This document shows, piece by piece, positions 10,801-19,756 of a stretch of DNA of 64,000 nt; position 1 is the first letter of the stretch, and each line of letters begins with the position of its first letter. The stretch lies in contig MU603944.1 of assembly GCA_025201845.1 (NCBI GenBank), forward strand, positions 1 through 64,000. The letters are read 5' to 3'. Source of the stretch: Martensiomyces pterosporus (taxonomy: Eukaryota; Kickxellomycota; Kickxellomycetes; Kickxellales; Kickxellaceae). The notes beneath the pieces were generated by a model. The model did not search any database, was not told where the DNA came from, and saw only the letters and a list, made by a program, of their open reading frames with translations. The translations under genes and the position numbers were made by a program.

Positions 10801-13337
10801 CGCCGCCGGTGCCCTTGCGCGTGCGTAGGGAGCAAGTGAAGCTTGCACCGGAGCCGCTGATTATCGTGCGGCGGCCAGCGAAGAAGCCGCGGCAGGAGGC
10901 AGCCGCCACTGCCGACACGACTGAGCAGGAGATGCTTAGAGTGCACAACCAGCTTTTGGGTGCTCAGGCTGTGCTGTCGAGGCATAACACTGTGGTGGTA
11001 AGGCGAAACATCACGCCGACCAACACCAACGCCAACGCCAACCGGTTCTCCGCTCTCAACCCACACATGCTGCTCCGTCCTCTGGACAGCAACGCTGCTA
11101 GTGATGCTGCAAGCAGCAAGACGGCTGCAGATATCCGTCCTGCGGTGAAGAACGCCGTGCGGAGCGAGGCCCTCGACGTTGTCATGCTGGACAACGCGCT
11201 GAACGACCACATCGAGAAGGACGAGCAGCAGCGGTTTGCTGATGAAAAGCAGAGGCGGCGCAGAGACCGCCGGGAGAAGGGGCGGCAGCAGGGCGGCAGA
11301 GCTGCGGGCGACGAGACTGAGGGCGACGTGCAGCCTGTCAAGCCCTGGAGGAGCGCGAGACGGCGCTCTACGCTGCGCAAAAAGGGCAGGTCGCACCAGG
11401 GCGAGCAGACGGCTTCTGCAGATGCTGCAGCGCCCAGGGCACATGCGGCGCAAGAAAGGCGGCTGCTGCTGCATGGACCGGCGTACAGAATCTACTCGGG
11501 CATCAAGGCGCGGCCCGACACGTACCTTTTCCTGTTCACAGACATGCTTGTTGTCACCACGCGCGTGTTCGTGTCCCAGCCGCATGCAGGGTTTGACCCA
11601 ATGTCGATGATGGCCATGGCGCCGCCTTCGCCCGATGCAAACACCGTCCCAAGCGATAGCCGGTTCAAGGTGCACATTGTCATACCGCTTGCTCGCAGCA
11701 TCACGGCGCTCAGGTTTGCCCGCGAGAGCGGGTCGAAGCGTCCTGGCGAGGACGACGAGGCGGAGGAGAATAGGCTCAGCCGGCAGGAGGAGCGCATCAG
11801 AAGAGCGTGCCACATGTTTGAGAAGAACACGTCGGAGGCCGTTGTCTACTTGATCAACCGCGACATCATCGACCCTGTGCCGGAGGTGATTGCTGGGTTC
11901 CTGTACCGCTGCACGGCGCTGAGCCGCAGGCAGCTGGGGCACTTCTTGGGTGCCGGGATCCTTGGCGAGAACCTCCACGAGAACCCGACGCTGGATGAGG
12001 TCGACCAGGAGAAGCAGTTCCACAGGCAGATCTGGATCTCGTTCCTTGACCGCTGCGATCTGGTCGGCGTGCCCATCGACGAAGCCCTGCGGTCGGTTCT
12101 GTTCTACGTCCGGCTGCCAAACAACCCGCGGTCCATCAGCGTGCTCCTCGAGGTTGTTGCGCTGCAGTGGTACGTGAAGAACATCGAGCAGGGCCAGTCT
12201 GGAAACGTCTTCCTCCCCGACTCGCAGGACGTTGCTGTCAAGCTGGCGTTCGCCATCATGACGCTCAACACCGAGCTGCACAACCCGCTGCTGCGTGGCG
12301 AGATCCAGCCTGAGGTGGCGTTCCGCGACCTCACTGCCAAGTTCCGCGCGGCGCTGGTTGACGACCCTGCGGTTGCTGGCAAGCGCAAGGGCAATGTGCT
12401 GAGGAAGCGCGACCAGCCGCGCGTTGTCACGATCATGGAGGTGCCCACGGAGAACCTCAGGGCGATCTTTGAGCGCGTTGCAGCGAACCGCCTGGTCACC
12501 TGCTCGGATGCCCGGCCTGCGGCGCCGGAGTTTGAGATTGACTGGATCCGCGATGCCAGCGACCTGAACTCTCCGGCGCTTACGGACGAGCAGGTCGAGC
12601 ATGAACTCGAGGACGTGTACTGCGATCCCGGGTTCCGCGACGGCCTGCTGTTCAATGCGTCGAGCGACAGGCTGCCTGCCAAGTTCAGCATCAACCTGCC
12701 AGCGTGGCTCCGCGTCACTGTGCGCATCCCGGAGCCGGACCCGAAGCTGTCGATTAGGATCCGTGTTGTGGGTGCTGTTGCTAATGCCGGCGGGGGAGAG
12801 GTTGTGAGCGTGGCGCCCAGCCCGCGTCTCACGTTCCGCACCAGCGGTGCTGCCAGCTTTATTATCCGCCCGCACCAGATTGGCCACTTTACCATGCACT
12901 TCATTTCGGAGGGATCGCACGCGAGGTACTACCACCCGATCCCGTCGCGCACCATGGTTGTCGAGGGCGCGTTTATGCAGCACACCGTGCAGATCAGCTG
13001 GAGGCGCGGCGACGGGCAGGGCCACAAGGCACGCCACATGTTTGGCATGGACTCGCAGCCCACGAAGAACCAGTGGGCGAGGTGCCTGGAGGCTGCGCTG
13101 AAGGGCATGGCCGACACGCCGTCGAAGGAGGTGGCCAAGAGCGTTGAGCGAGCCACCATGTCCCTGTCGAGCCTGGCGCCCGCCTCTACGGCTGGCGACC
13201 ATCAGCAGCAGCTGGGCAAGCCGGCGGATGCGTCGCTGGGCAAGCCCGAGGCGGGCACCATGCCGCGGTCGATGTCGGGCGGCGACCAGCAGGGCATTAC
13301 CTCTGTCCAGCTGCTCTCCGCACTGGGGACGCTGTAG
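7863..13337 (+). CDS. Large Sec7-domain protein (putative ARF-GEF) with flanking PH-like regions
   Basis: A single exon of 1,824 residues; the start is the ATG right after the pyrimidine-rich leader. Residues 1-1190 are mostly disordered (Gln, Ser, Pro and basic-rich). About 1199-1300 looks PH-like (LLLHGPAYRIYSG, TYLFLFTDMLVVTTR). A Sec7 domain spans about 1310-1500, with AVVYLINRDII, IAGFLYRC and the motif-2 segment IMTLNTELHNP (about 1465-1474). A second PH-like module lies about 1615-1740, ending HMFGMDSQPTKNQWARCLEAAL. Sec7 domains catalyse GDP release from ARF GTPases at Golgi, endosome or plasma membrane. The catalytic glutamic finger expected in RLPGE is replaced: the residues are RLPNN (1417-1421). 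Nucleotide exchange may therefore be lost or done differently. The layout resembles fungal Sec7-PH proteins of the Syt1/Yel1/IQSEC type, but I cannot assign orthology. FHIP and an arrestin follow immediately. Confidence 0.9.
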   Translation: MGDNSSSDNGHPAAGGHPGHVNSPLRIFTRSNSADHYQQQRLREDMSPRPRDPRDQQTATNTLLSSAFSRPYGSDGGELGKRSASASAVGQQLTGAAVGGGGASVRVPRKPAKFVPRVGRNGTQYHPLPSYWRDAETGSLSSPTNSSGLASPVTPESVLGEEAGSGPRSLPHQPNSPLAIETSRSFQSSRDYQQQQQARAARQAVAVGQSPVVSPRIQVGMLKDAFDSASSLEWQNDRPGSTYSYQSIDQPLQPPVQGQSEIQAESPVDVPAHGGRFPPALSSMAVRPGGTRGGLGLQQHQHQQHQQSRHHASASTSSSHYSYIVNSPPARGASPLSASSTAQSPPVSNSVPLSEVASATATPPLPQATSTPNGEGGGGAQGEDIVRRYFSHQHQRRVVTAGSSVSRGVASQDLLAPSAAPPSATQQHAVVEQKLLEVVEQASSNEGEHTQAIGGYRRALSSGDLPGLEEEEEGSLQSYITGGPAGSKSFLAPDLVESPLEALVRRLTIELFQLYVNEDRRKAGIQKRQAKRPGDQQQLMELDRQRKGSLASLGGDGDASGGKGDDPRLDDGSVYIQQFRLGPSLRSGSTTPAVTMDGYFVPQKHAAGEGAGGPKPRPRHRLVQRTWMEEALIKARRVSTIDEHAEESILQGLDRAIAARAAGSPLLLPPVPAASDASASSSPPGNEDLAQFSAADGAQSQRGAQKSHVSAGRGMQSSSGPSGLAIHTRGVSLGASQPQQAGPGRTRPRPKLDLAKLSEEPFGSASDPRTQEVISELANDRHPKSPRGYYRARDPAAPHRKQLPVDKRSKERLLNISPARASLLRAVGRRQSIRLQPGKGQIVVAETQLGPRSSSGAIGAGALGDANSSRASAPVTLEPDAVARAKRSNSLPGLMQVPETKEVSYQELQKKAARNVELKKALRSRARVVHRAERMVLGGSLPPGSRADDSAPAGGRRRHAHKRAGSRADMDMQLIKVELPPPVPLRVRREQVKLAPEPLIIVRRPAKKPRQEAAATADTTEQEMLRVHNQLLGAQAVLSRHNTVVVRRNITPTNTNANANRFSALNPHMLLRPLDSNAASDAASSKTAADIRPAVKNAVRSEALDVVMLDNALNDHIEKDEQQRFADEKQRRRRDRREKGRQQGGRAAGDETEGDVQPVKPWRSARRRSTLRKKGRSHQGEQTASADAAAPRAHAAQERRLLLHGPAYRIYSGIKARPDTYLFLFTDMLVVTTRVFVSQPHAGFDPMSMMAMAPPSPDANTVPSDSRFKVHIVIPLARSITALRFARESGSKRPGEDDEAEENRLSRQEERIRRACHMFEKNTSEAVVYLINRDIIDPVPEVIAGFLYRCTALSRRQLGHFLGAGILGENLHENPTLDEVDQEKQFHRQIWISFLDRCDLVGVPIDEALRSVLFYVRLPNNPRSISVLLEVVALQWYVKNIEQGQSGNVFLPDSQDVAVKLAFAIMTLNTELHNPLLRGEIQPEVAFRDLTAKFRAALVDDPAVAGKRKGNVLRKRDQPRVVTIMEVPTENLRAIFERVAANRLVTCSDARPAAPEFEIDWIRDASDLNSPALTDEQVEHELEDVYCDPGFRDGLLFNASSDRLPAKFSINLPAWLRVTVRIPEPDPKLSIRIRVVGAVANAGGGEVVSVAPSPRLTFRTSGAASFIIRPHQIGHFTMHFISEGSHARYYHPIPSRTMVVEGAFMQHTVQISWRRGDGQGHKARHMFGMDSQPTKNQWARCLEAALKGMADTPSKEVAKSVERATMSLSSLAPASTAGDHQQQLGKPADASLGKPEAGTMPRSMSGGDQQGITSVQLLSALGTL

Positions 13338-13765
13338 GGCGCTGTGCACCGGCCTTTTGAATCGATTTTCTCTATCTCTCTTGCCTATATACTTTTACCC
13401 AATCCATCCTGCGCCTGGCGCCAGCCACAAGAGCAGCGCGGGCCACAGAGACCTCTGCGTCTACTGCAGGCCGTAAGCAGGCAAGGCAAACACGTGTAGC
13501 GCACTGATTTGAAGTCGCAGAAGGCATGCGCGTGGTGGTGGTGGCGGCAGCAGGCGCGCCTGGCTGAGCAGACATTGCAGCAGCGCTCCCTAGCCCCTCA
13601 CCCCGTCCCCTTTCCTGGGCGATGGGCGGCAGCTGCCAAAAGAGCCAGACGCTCTTTCTCGCTCTGCCTGTGCTGTTCAGCCATTTTCATTTGTAAACAG
13701 CGCCTTGTTGACGCAGTTCTATTTTTGCTCCATATCTGCTTTTTTTTTTCTTTCTTCTTTCGCCC
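13338..13765. other. Intergenic region, Sec7 gene to FHIP
   Basis: 428 bases without a recognisable gene. The end is a T/C-rich tract (13738-13763) running to within three bases of the FHIP start codon, typical of the leaders in this window. Confidence 0.5.
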
Positions 13766-16700
13766 ATGGAGTATTTTGCAAAGTTTACCAGACGAATCGC
13801 CACCCCTAAAAAGACAGCGCCCACGGGGACCACACAGCTGGCAAAGTTCGAGAAGGCATGGAAAACGGTGCAGAGCGTGTGCTACTACCAGTCGAAATGG
13901 CGAGGGATGCCCGTCAGCCAGACGCCGCTGCCCGCGCAGCTCGGCATAATTGTTGACCTCCTAGTGCAGGAGGACATTCGGCAAGCGGACATGGACGATT
14001 CGACGACGGGCGCGTGCATGGAGTATCTGCTGGGAAACAGCATTCTTGACGAGCTGGTAAAGCTGGCCGGCACAGACGCACCCGTGGGCGTCAGGGGCGT
14101 CGTTATTAGCAACCTCAGCACGTTTGTCAATCTTACTGAAGACAAGCTGCTCGTTCAGAAGGCCGTGCACAACCCGATACTCGAGCTCTTGCGGTCCTAC
14201 CTGGTGCAGGAGATTGAGACGCCGCCAGAAGCAGGGGGGGTTTCGCAGTCGGTCGCCAGCCTGTTCAACGCGCGCCAGCACGCGTATGACGACGACTTTG
14301 TCGACTTTATGTACGCCATCTGCAGCAAGATTCGTGGCGAGCCGATGCTGCTGAACATCTTCTTTCAGGACCGCAGGTGGCTGAAGAGCATCGAGCAGAG
14401 AAGCACCAGCACGGAGAGCATTGGGGCGCTTGGCCGGAGCATCGATAGTCTGCGGTCGAGCAGCAGCGGACAGCAGCAAGGAACCACCTACGAGTTCTTG
14501 CTGTTCTCGCATCTGCTCAGATTCATACATGTGGAGGGAAGGGCCGGGGACACAGCGAGAACTAGCCTGCTGTTCCTCCTCGAGCTGGCGACTACGGAGA
14601 TCATGGCCTCGACAGGCGGCAGCACGGCGTTGGAGCGGTTCATCCTGGAGGACAGCGGGTTTGCTGCTATTCTTTCGGCCACCTTGGGGGCGCTGTACTC
14701 GCAGCTGCCAAGGAGTGTGACAATATCGGCTGGACCGGCTGCCGTGGTCCCAGAGTCCTTCCCTAGCTACTCGGCGGACCTGCAAAATGCCATCGAGAGC
14801 TCTATATTCACGTCAAGCAGCGGAGCACGCGGCAGCCTTGACCGGTGGCCTGAGGACCGCGGAGCTGTCAGCACATCGACCCCGGAGTTCCGTGCCCGCC
14901 TGGCGTCGTTTGCACACCTCCTGGGGTTCATACAGGAGGTGCTTTATCGCTGTCCGTCGCAGTCCATCTGCGATGAGGTGCTAAAGAACATGAGGAACAA
15001 TTTCTTGCAGGCAATCTTGTACCCAAGCCTGCTGGAGAGCTCGGACACCGACGGAAGCAGCGTTGCCGTCATGAGGTATCTGGAGGCGATGCTGCAGGTA
15101 GCGCGGCACGAGAGCTTGGTCAGCACTATAATGGATTTCCTGACTGAGGAGAGCTCGGCTGCAGATGTCCACTCTGCCAGCAGCAGCACTACGGCATCTT
15201 CATCGCCAGGAGCCTCCCAGCAGCAGGCGCAAGCGACAACTCGCGCGGAGCCAATGTACTTGCCATTTACGCTGCGCGACCTCATACACACAAACATGCA
15301 GTCGTCGGTATCTAGCGACGCCGTCATATCTGCGCTTAACCTTCTGCGTCTGATTCTGAGCAAGCACTGCCGGTACTCCCCGCGGCTGATTGAGGTTGAG
15401 CGCGTGCAGCCCAGTGGAACCAAGAACGGGTGGACGACGAACTGCACGGTTGCCATCGATGTCCATCGCCAGGAGCTTGAGATGTACGCAAAGCTGATGA
15501 TGCAGCTGGAGAGCAGCAGCAGCGGTAGTGGCAGTAGCGGCAAGAGGGGCCGGGGTGGTAGCGAGGGACAGGTGCTGCATATCCCATGGCGGCAGGATGC
15601 AGGTCAGCGCGGCGTGTCTCGCGAGCGGCCGAGATCCAGTGTGCGGTCCATGGTCCCCGAGTCGTTTTCCATCGGGTATGACGAGTATTTAGAGGACGCT
15701 GCGCTGGACTGGGATGCGCACGAGGCGTACCATGCAGAGCTTGATGCCCTGCTTGCTGTCCAGTCGGCTAGAGCAGAGGCAGCCAGGCAGCTCGGCGCCT
15801 CGCCTGCAGCTGCGCCCATCGATGAGGACGTTGTTATGAGCACGCCAGGGCCCAGCTCGCGAAAGATTGGGCGGACGAAGCAGCGCGCTGTACGCCCGCG
15901 GAAATACTCTGAGGCTGTCATGATGCCGACCGGCGGCAAGGACTTGTCCACAACCTTGCCAAGCAGCAGAAGAGCAGACACTGCTACGGCCGTGCCATCT
16001 GGCCGGCCGCTCAACAGCGAGCCCAAGCCTGCACACCCAGATAGCACGAGCCGACGTGGCGTGCACTTGGAAGAAGGAAAGCATGCGAAATACAACGTGA
16101 AGCAGTCTGATCCGATCGTCCGGGTCCTGATGAGCCTCCTGACAAAGTACTTTGCGCAACCACGCGAGTGCAACTTGGCGCTGACCGGAGTGCTTGCGGC
16201 GCTGGTTGGGTGCCCATACCGGACGCTCGATCTCTGGCTTGGGTTCAACATGGCCTCCTTGCTCAACGGCGTTCTGATGAAGCCGTGGAACGTGTGGCTG
16301 GACAACCTGCGCAGCATCAGCGATGACAAGCACGATGGCAGCGCCGGCGAAAGCGACAGCGAGGGCGAGGATGACCCGCGTGGTACTCGCAGATTCGGCG
16401 GTGCGCCAGCTGCTGCGATCATGGCGGCTGATGCGTCAAAGTTCTCGGGGCTGGACCAGGAGCTGCAGGATGCGGTCAGGGCGCTGCCTGCTGGAGCCAC
16501 GCCACCGTCGCTCTACCTAGTCATTGGCGGTCTGGTGCAGCAGGCAGTGGTGCTTAGAAACGAGGTTCCGGATTTTGCGCGGAGGCTTAAGAGAGCGAGG
16601 AATGCGCTGATGGGCATTGTCGAGGACGTGAATGACTTGGACGAGGAGCTGGAAAACACGGCAAACTCCCACGATGTCCTGCTGACGGCCAGTGCCAGTG

Positions 16701-17227
16701 GGAACCGGAATCGCGACCGCGGCCTGTCGTCGGCCAGCCTGGATCAGACCCGGGGCACGCCGGTTATTCAAGGCAGCGCTCACAGCCCAGTGCTCTCTGC
16801 GGCCAGCCACCGCAACCGCAGCGACAGTGTGAACACCCACTCTGTCCACTCGACGATAGCCATGGACCAAACACAGGATGCGCACTCGAGCACAGCTGGC
16901 GAGTCGGCGCATGGTCGGATGCGGGCCAACTCTGGCGGACACATGTCAGACATTGCGTCTACCTCGTCGGAGATTGCTAGCCTTAGTGGCAGAGCTGGAC
17001 CACCGACGATCTCCACGGCAAACACGAACTTTACGTCGGGAGGCGGCAGCCCGCATGCAAGCTCAATCGCTGACACCACATGGCATGCGCTGAATGTGCC
17101 TCCAGCCAATGCAAACATTGCCGAGTTCCTTGAGAACGTCATTATTCTGCAAGAGTCGATAAAGGAGATTATTGCCCGTGTGCAAGTACGGCGCGAGAAC
17201 GGCGGAGACGAGGATGCCATCTTCTAA
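13766..17227 (+). CDS. FHIP / RAI16-like protein (FTS-Hook-FHIP complex subunit)
   Basis: A single exon of 1,153 residues. The N-terminal half is helical and matches the RAI16-like/FHIP family: a start of the MEYFAKF type, WKTVQSVCYYQSKW, DDFVDFMYAICSKIRGEPMLL, TYEFLLFSHLLRFIHVEGRAGD, and ERFILEDSGFAAILSATLGA. The C-terminal conserved part lies at about 780-850, with VLMSLLTKYFAQP, TGVLAALVGCPYRTLDLWLG and PWNVWLDNLRS. The remainder is low-complexity, Ser-rich linker. Known members join Hook adaptors to early endosomes and recruit dynein (FhipA in Aspergillus, FHIP1B in animals), so a role in microtubule-based endosome transport is expected. It lies 428 bases after the Sec7 gene in the same direction, with no intron. 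Linker length and sequence are divergent, but the family call is firm. Confidence 0.87.
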   Translation: MEYFAKFTRRIATPKKTAPTGTTQLAKFEKAWKTVQSVCYYQSKWRGMPVSQTPLPAQLGIIVDLLVQEDIRQADMDDSTTGACMEYLLGNSILDELVKLAGTDAPVGVRGVVISNLSTFVNLTEDKLLVQKAVHNPILELLRSYLVQEIETPPEAGGVSQSVASLFNARQHAYDDDFVDFMYAICSKIRGEPMLLNIFFQDRRWLKSIEQRSTSTESIGALGRSIDSLRSSSSGQQQGTTYEFLLFSHLLRFIHVEGRAGDTARTSLLFLLELATTEIMASTGGSTALERFILEDSGFAAILSATLGALYSQLPRSVTISAGPAAVVPESFPSYSADLQNAIESSIFTSSSGARGSLDRWPEDRGAVSTSTPEFRARLASFAHLLGFIQEVLYRCPSQSICDEVLKNMRNNFLQAILYPSLLESSDTDGSSVAVMRYLEAMLQVARHESLVSTIMDFLTEESSAADVHSASSSTTASSSPGASQQQAQATTRAEPMYLPFTLRDLIHTNMQSSVSSDAVISALNLLRLILSKHCRYSPRLIEVERVQPSGTKNGWTTNCTVAIDVHRQELEMYAKLMMQLESSSSGSGSSGKRGRGGSEGQVLHIPWRQDAGQRGVSRERPRSSVRSMVPESFSIGYDEYLEDAALDWDAHEAYHAELDALLAVQSARAEAARQLGASPAAAPIDEDVVMSTPGPSSRKIGRTKQRAVRPRKYSEAVMMPTGGKDLSTTLPSSRRADTATAVPSGRPLNSEPKPAHPDSTSRRGVHLEEGKHAKYNVKQSDPIVRVLMSLLTKYFAQPRECNLALTGVLAALVGCPYRTLDLWLGFNMASLLNGVLMKPWNVWLDNLRSISDDKHDGSAGESDSEGEDDPRGTRRFGGAPAAAIMAADASKFSGLDQELQDAVRALPAGATPPSLYLVIGGLVQQAVVLRNEVPDFARRLKRARNALMGIVEDVNDLDEELENTANSHDVLLTASASGNRNRDRGLSSASLDQTRGTPVIQGSAHSPVLSAASHRNRSDSVNTHSVHSTIAMDQTQDAHSSTAGESAHGRMRANSGGHMSDIASTSSEIASLSGRAGPPTISTANTNFTSGGGSPHASSIADTTWHALNVPPANANIAEFLENVIILQESIKEIIARVQVRRENGGDEDAIF

Positions 17228-17935
17228 AAGCCGGACGCCGCTTTTTCGAAAGCTGCTTTGCAGCCCTGCGTCCCTGATAAGCGCCTGTCCTCGTGCGCCT
17301 CATGTGTCGCCGAAACGGTGCCGGACACCGCTACAGTGCTCTGCAAAGTGCGAGGGCGCAAAGGCTGTAGGCAACAGCGGCAAAAACCAGATTGGCAGGC
17401 GAGCAAGATCCCAGCAAAGATGGCGATCAATCCAGGCCCCGCTGCCTGACATCGCGTGTCACTCACGGTGCCCAGGCCGGATTTGTCTTTGGTGCCCATT
17501 CCGCTGGTCAGCAGGGAGGATTTGTGACCTGCCTTGGTGCTGCCGCTACAACTGCTTGTTCTGCTGCTGATGCTTGTCTCCTGCAGCATATGCCGGGCAC
17601 GAGGGCTCGCTTGGGCACTTAAAGGGCAGCCAATCCGCCCGCCCGTCCCCCTCCATCTCTTTGCTTACCCGCTCAGCAATCTGCTTTTCTCTCCCGCTCA
17701 GCACCCCAACACACCTGCACCCTGCGACAATTGTCCTGTTCAAAACACTCTTTGTTCTTGGAGCCTTTTTCTTCCTTTTCTCGTGTCTTTGTAACTTCAT
17801 TAACGGTAAAAGGGGCTGCTGGGCACAAGGCCATCGGGAAAGTAGTCTGCAGGAACAAAGCAGCACTGGTACAAACAAACAAGCAAACAACCGAACAACC
17901 GAACAACCGAACGAACAAAAACACGCTCCGCCACG
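17228..17935. other. Intergenic region, FHIP to alpha-arrestin
   Basis: 708 bases with no recognisable gene. The last 70 bases are an A/C-rich imperfect repeat (see the repeat at 17870-17929) that would form an unstructured 5' leader for the arrestin mRNA. Confidence 0.5.
17870..17929 (+). repeat. A/C-rich imperfect tandem repeat in the arrestin leader
   Basis: Units of CAAACAAACAAG type pass into three consecutive ACAACCGA-type units and end seven bases before the ATG at 17936. It is probably transcribed as an unstructured leader. Confidence 0.8.
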
Positions 17936-19222
17936 ATGCGACCAACAGCAGTCACAATCACCCTCGATACACCCACGGTGAACCTGTTTGGCGAGCGCAC
18001 AGCCTCGGCCGGGTTCATTCTTGCTGGCAAGGTATGCCTCAGCTTCCGCACAGCAACCAAGGTGAGGGCACTCGACTTGAGTCTTTTTGGCGAGCAGGTC
18101 ATTAGCTTTATCCCAAGAGCCAGGAAAGGCATGCCCAAGCCTACAGCAGCTGACACAGTCGTCCTCAACAAATGCCTGGCGGATATCCCTCAGAGGCTGG
18201 TAGAGCCCAGCGACGGCAGCAAGAGCGTGCAGTACGCAGCAGGCACGCATGCACTCCACTTCGAAATCGTGCTTCCCGGTGACCTGCCTGCCTCAGCCGT
18301 GCTGCTGTTTGGCCGCATCTCTTACTGCCTGCGTGCGCGCCTGGTGCTCACCGGCCTGCGGTCTACCTGCACCGCTGAGGTGCCTGTGGTTGTTGCGCGC
18401 AACCCGGGCGAAGGGAGCGAGTGGGCGGCTGCCGCATTCGATGCCCTGTGCGTCAGCGCAAAGTGGGCAGACAAGCTCAGGGTGACGCTTTCCCGCGACT
18501 CGCGGGCGCTGACTGAGAACTCGTCGGCAGAGTTTACTGTGACCATGGACCCGTCCATCAAGAATCTCCGCCTCACTGTGCTGGATCTGCTGATGAAGGA
18601 GATCCAGTCGGTGCACCAGGACGGCGCTCAGGAAAGCCCCGCACACAAGGAGGTGCGGGTGGTTGCACGCAAGCGTGTTTCGTTTGGCCGCGAGGGCGTG
18701 GAGATTGATGGTACAGATGACCACCGGATACGGCTGAGGATTCCAGAAGCATATGGCGGTGTGCAGTACGAGTGCGAGTCGCCAACGGTGGCTGTGACAC
18801 ACCATCTGGTGCTCACTGCACTCATTCAGTCGCCAGAAGGCTCGGTTATCGAGGTTTCGCTACCGACTCATGTCTCGGTGCTGCCGCGCGCAAGCACTGA
18901 CGGAGGATCCGACCTGCCGCTATATGAAAAGTCTGGGCACGATCAGCTGATCCAGGCATCGGAGCCTCCGCCAGCACAGAATGTTCACAGAACCACCACC
19001 AGCCGACCAGCACCTGCGTCATCTGAGACAGCTAGCAGCGCGGAAACCGCACGCGCACTGCCACCGTATTCGCTCCCCGTGTGCGATTCGTGTGGCAAGG
19101 AAGACATCTCTGTGCTCGAGTGCCGAAAGGCGATTGTTAGACACAGCAGAATGCGGTCGAACGCAGAAATCGAGGACCTGTGTGCAGAGCTGGCGAACGA
19201 AGCTAGCTTGCGAGCAAACTAG
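17936..19222 (+). CDS. Alpha-arrestin (arrestin-related trafficking adaptor)
   Basis: A single exon of 428 residues; the start is an ATG right after an A/C-rich leader. The N-terminal arrestin sandwich covers about 5-170 (VTITLDTPTVNLFGE, AGFILAGKVCLSF, THALHFEIVLPGDLPAS). The C-terminal sandwich covers about 180-310 (WADKLRVTLSRDS, VEIDGTDDHRIRLRIP). The tail holds two LPxY motifs, LPLY (327-330) and LPPY (375-378). These are known docking sites for WW domains of Rsp5/Nedd4-type ubiquitin ligases. Such adaptors bring the ligase to nutrient transporters and receptors for endocytosis. A CxxC pair follows the second motif (CDSCGKED). The protein is shorter than most yeast ARTs. The cargo cannot be predicted. 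Confidence 0.85.
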   Translation: MRPTAVTITLDTPTVNLFGERTASAGFILAGKVCLSFRTATKVRALDLSLFGEQVISFIPRARKGMPKPTAADTVVLNKCLADIPQRLVEPSDGSKSVQYAAGTHALHFEIVLPGDLPASAVLLFGRISYCLRARLVLTGLRSTCTAEVPVVVARNPGEGSEWAAAAFDALCVSAKWADKLRVTLSRDSRALTENSSAEFTVTMDPSIKNLRLTVLDLLMKEIQSVHQDGAQESPAHKEVRVVARKRVSFGREGVEIDGTDDHRIRLRIPEAYGGVQYECESPTVAVTHHLVLTALIQSPEGSVIEVSLPTHVSVLPRASTDGGSDLPLYEKSGHDQLIQASEPPPAQNVHRTTTSRPAPASSETASSAETARALPPYSLPVCDSCGKEDISVLECRKAIVRHSRMRSNAEIEDLCAELANEASLRAN

Positions 19223-19756
19223 CAGCGCCGATATCCCGTCAGCCCCAGCACACATGTACATTATTTAATAGGATATACCCCCGACATTGGAGCTAATCGC
19301 TCTGTGGCTTTGAAGACGATTTATTCTAGCTTCTGCTTAGTCCAGGAAAAGCACAGCGTCAGCAAGGGCAGCGGTGGAGGCGAAGTAGCCCCTTTGCGAA
19401 CGCGTTGCTGGGTGGAGTGGAGATGCCGCTGTTTGAGACGGAGGTGCCAGAGCAAAGAGCCCCAGCCTCTATGAATGCACCCCTTTTGTGCCAAGCACAA
19501 AGTAGATGGATTCCAGCATTCCAGTGCCACGGTGCTTAGTCGCTGCCTGAAGCAGCCAACACGCACGTGCTCTGATCCCTTGATGAAATCGCCATGATTT
19601 GAGCCCAAGCGTCAGGCTCGATTCAAAACAAGCTGCGCAGCGCTGCTTGTTTGCACGCGCTTTTCCTTTCCCTCTTCACCTTGTTTTTCTTTCTTTCTTT
19701 CTTCTCCTTGCCTGCTTGTCACCCCTTAGCAAACACTGCTTCTGCAGCCGCGGAAA
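19223..19756. other. Intergenic region, arrestin to methyltransferase
   Basis: 534 bases with no recognisable gene. A TTTC/TTTCTT tandem (about 19683-19710) precedes the next start codon. Confidence 0.5.

Noticed and set aside
10026..13349. An 1,107-codon open frame on the - strand opposite the Sec7 gene
   Set aside because: It lies antisense to a gene with clear Sec7 and PH-like domains. The translation is Arg/Leu/His/Gln-rich with no domain. Such frames arise from the strong GC bias at third codon positions.
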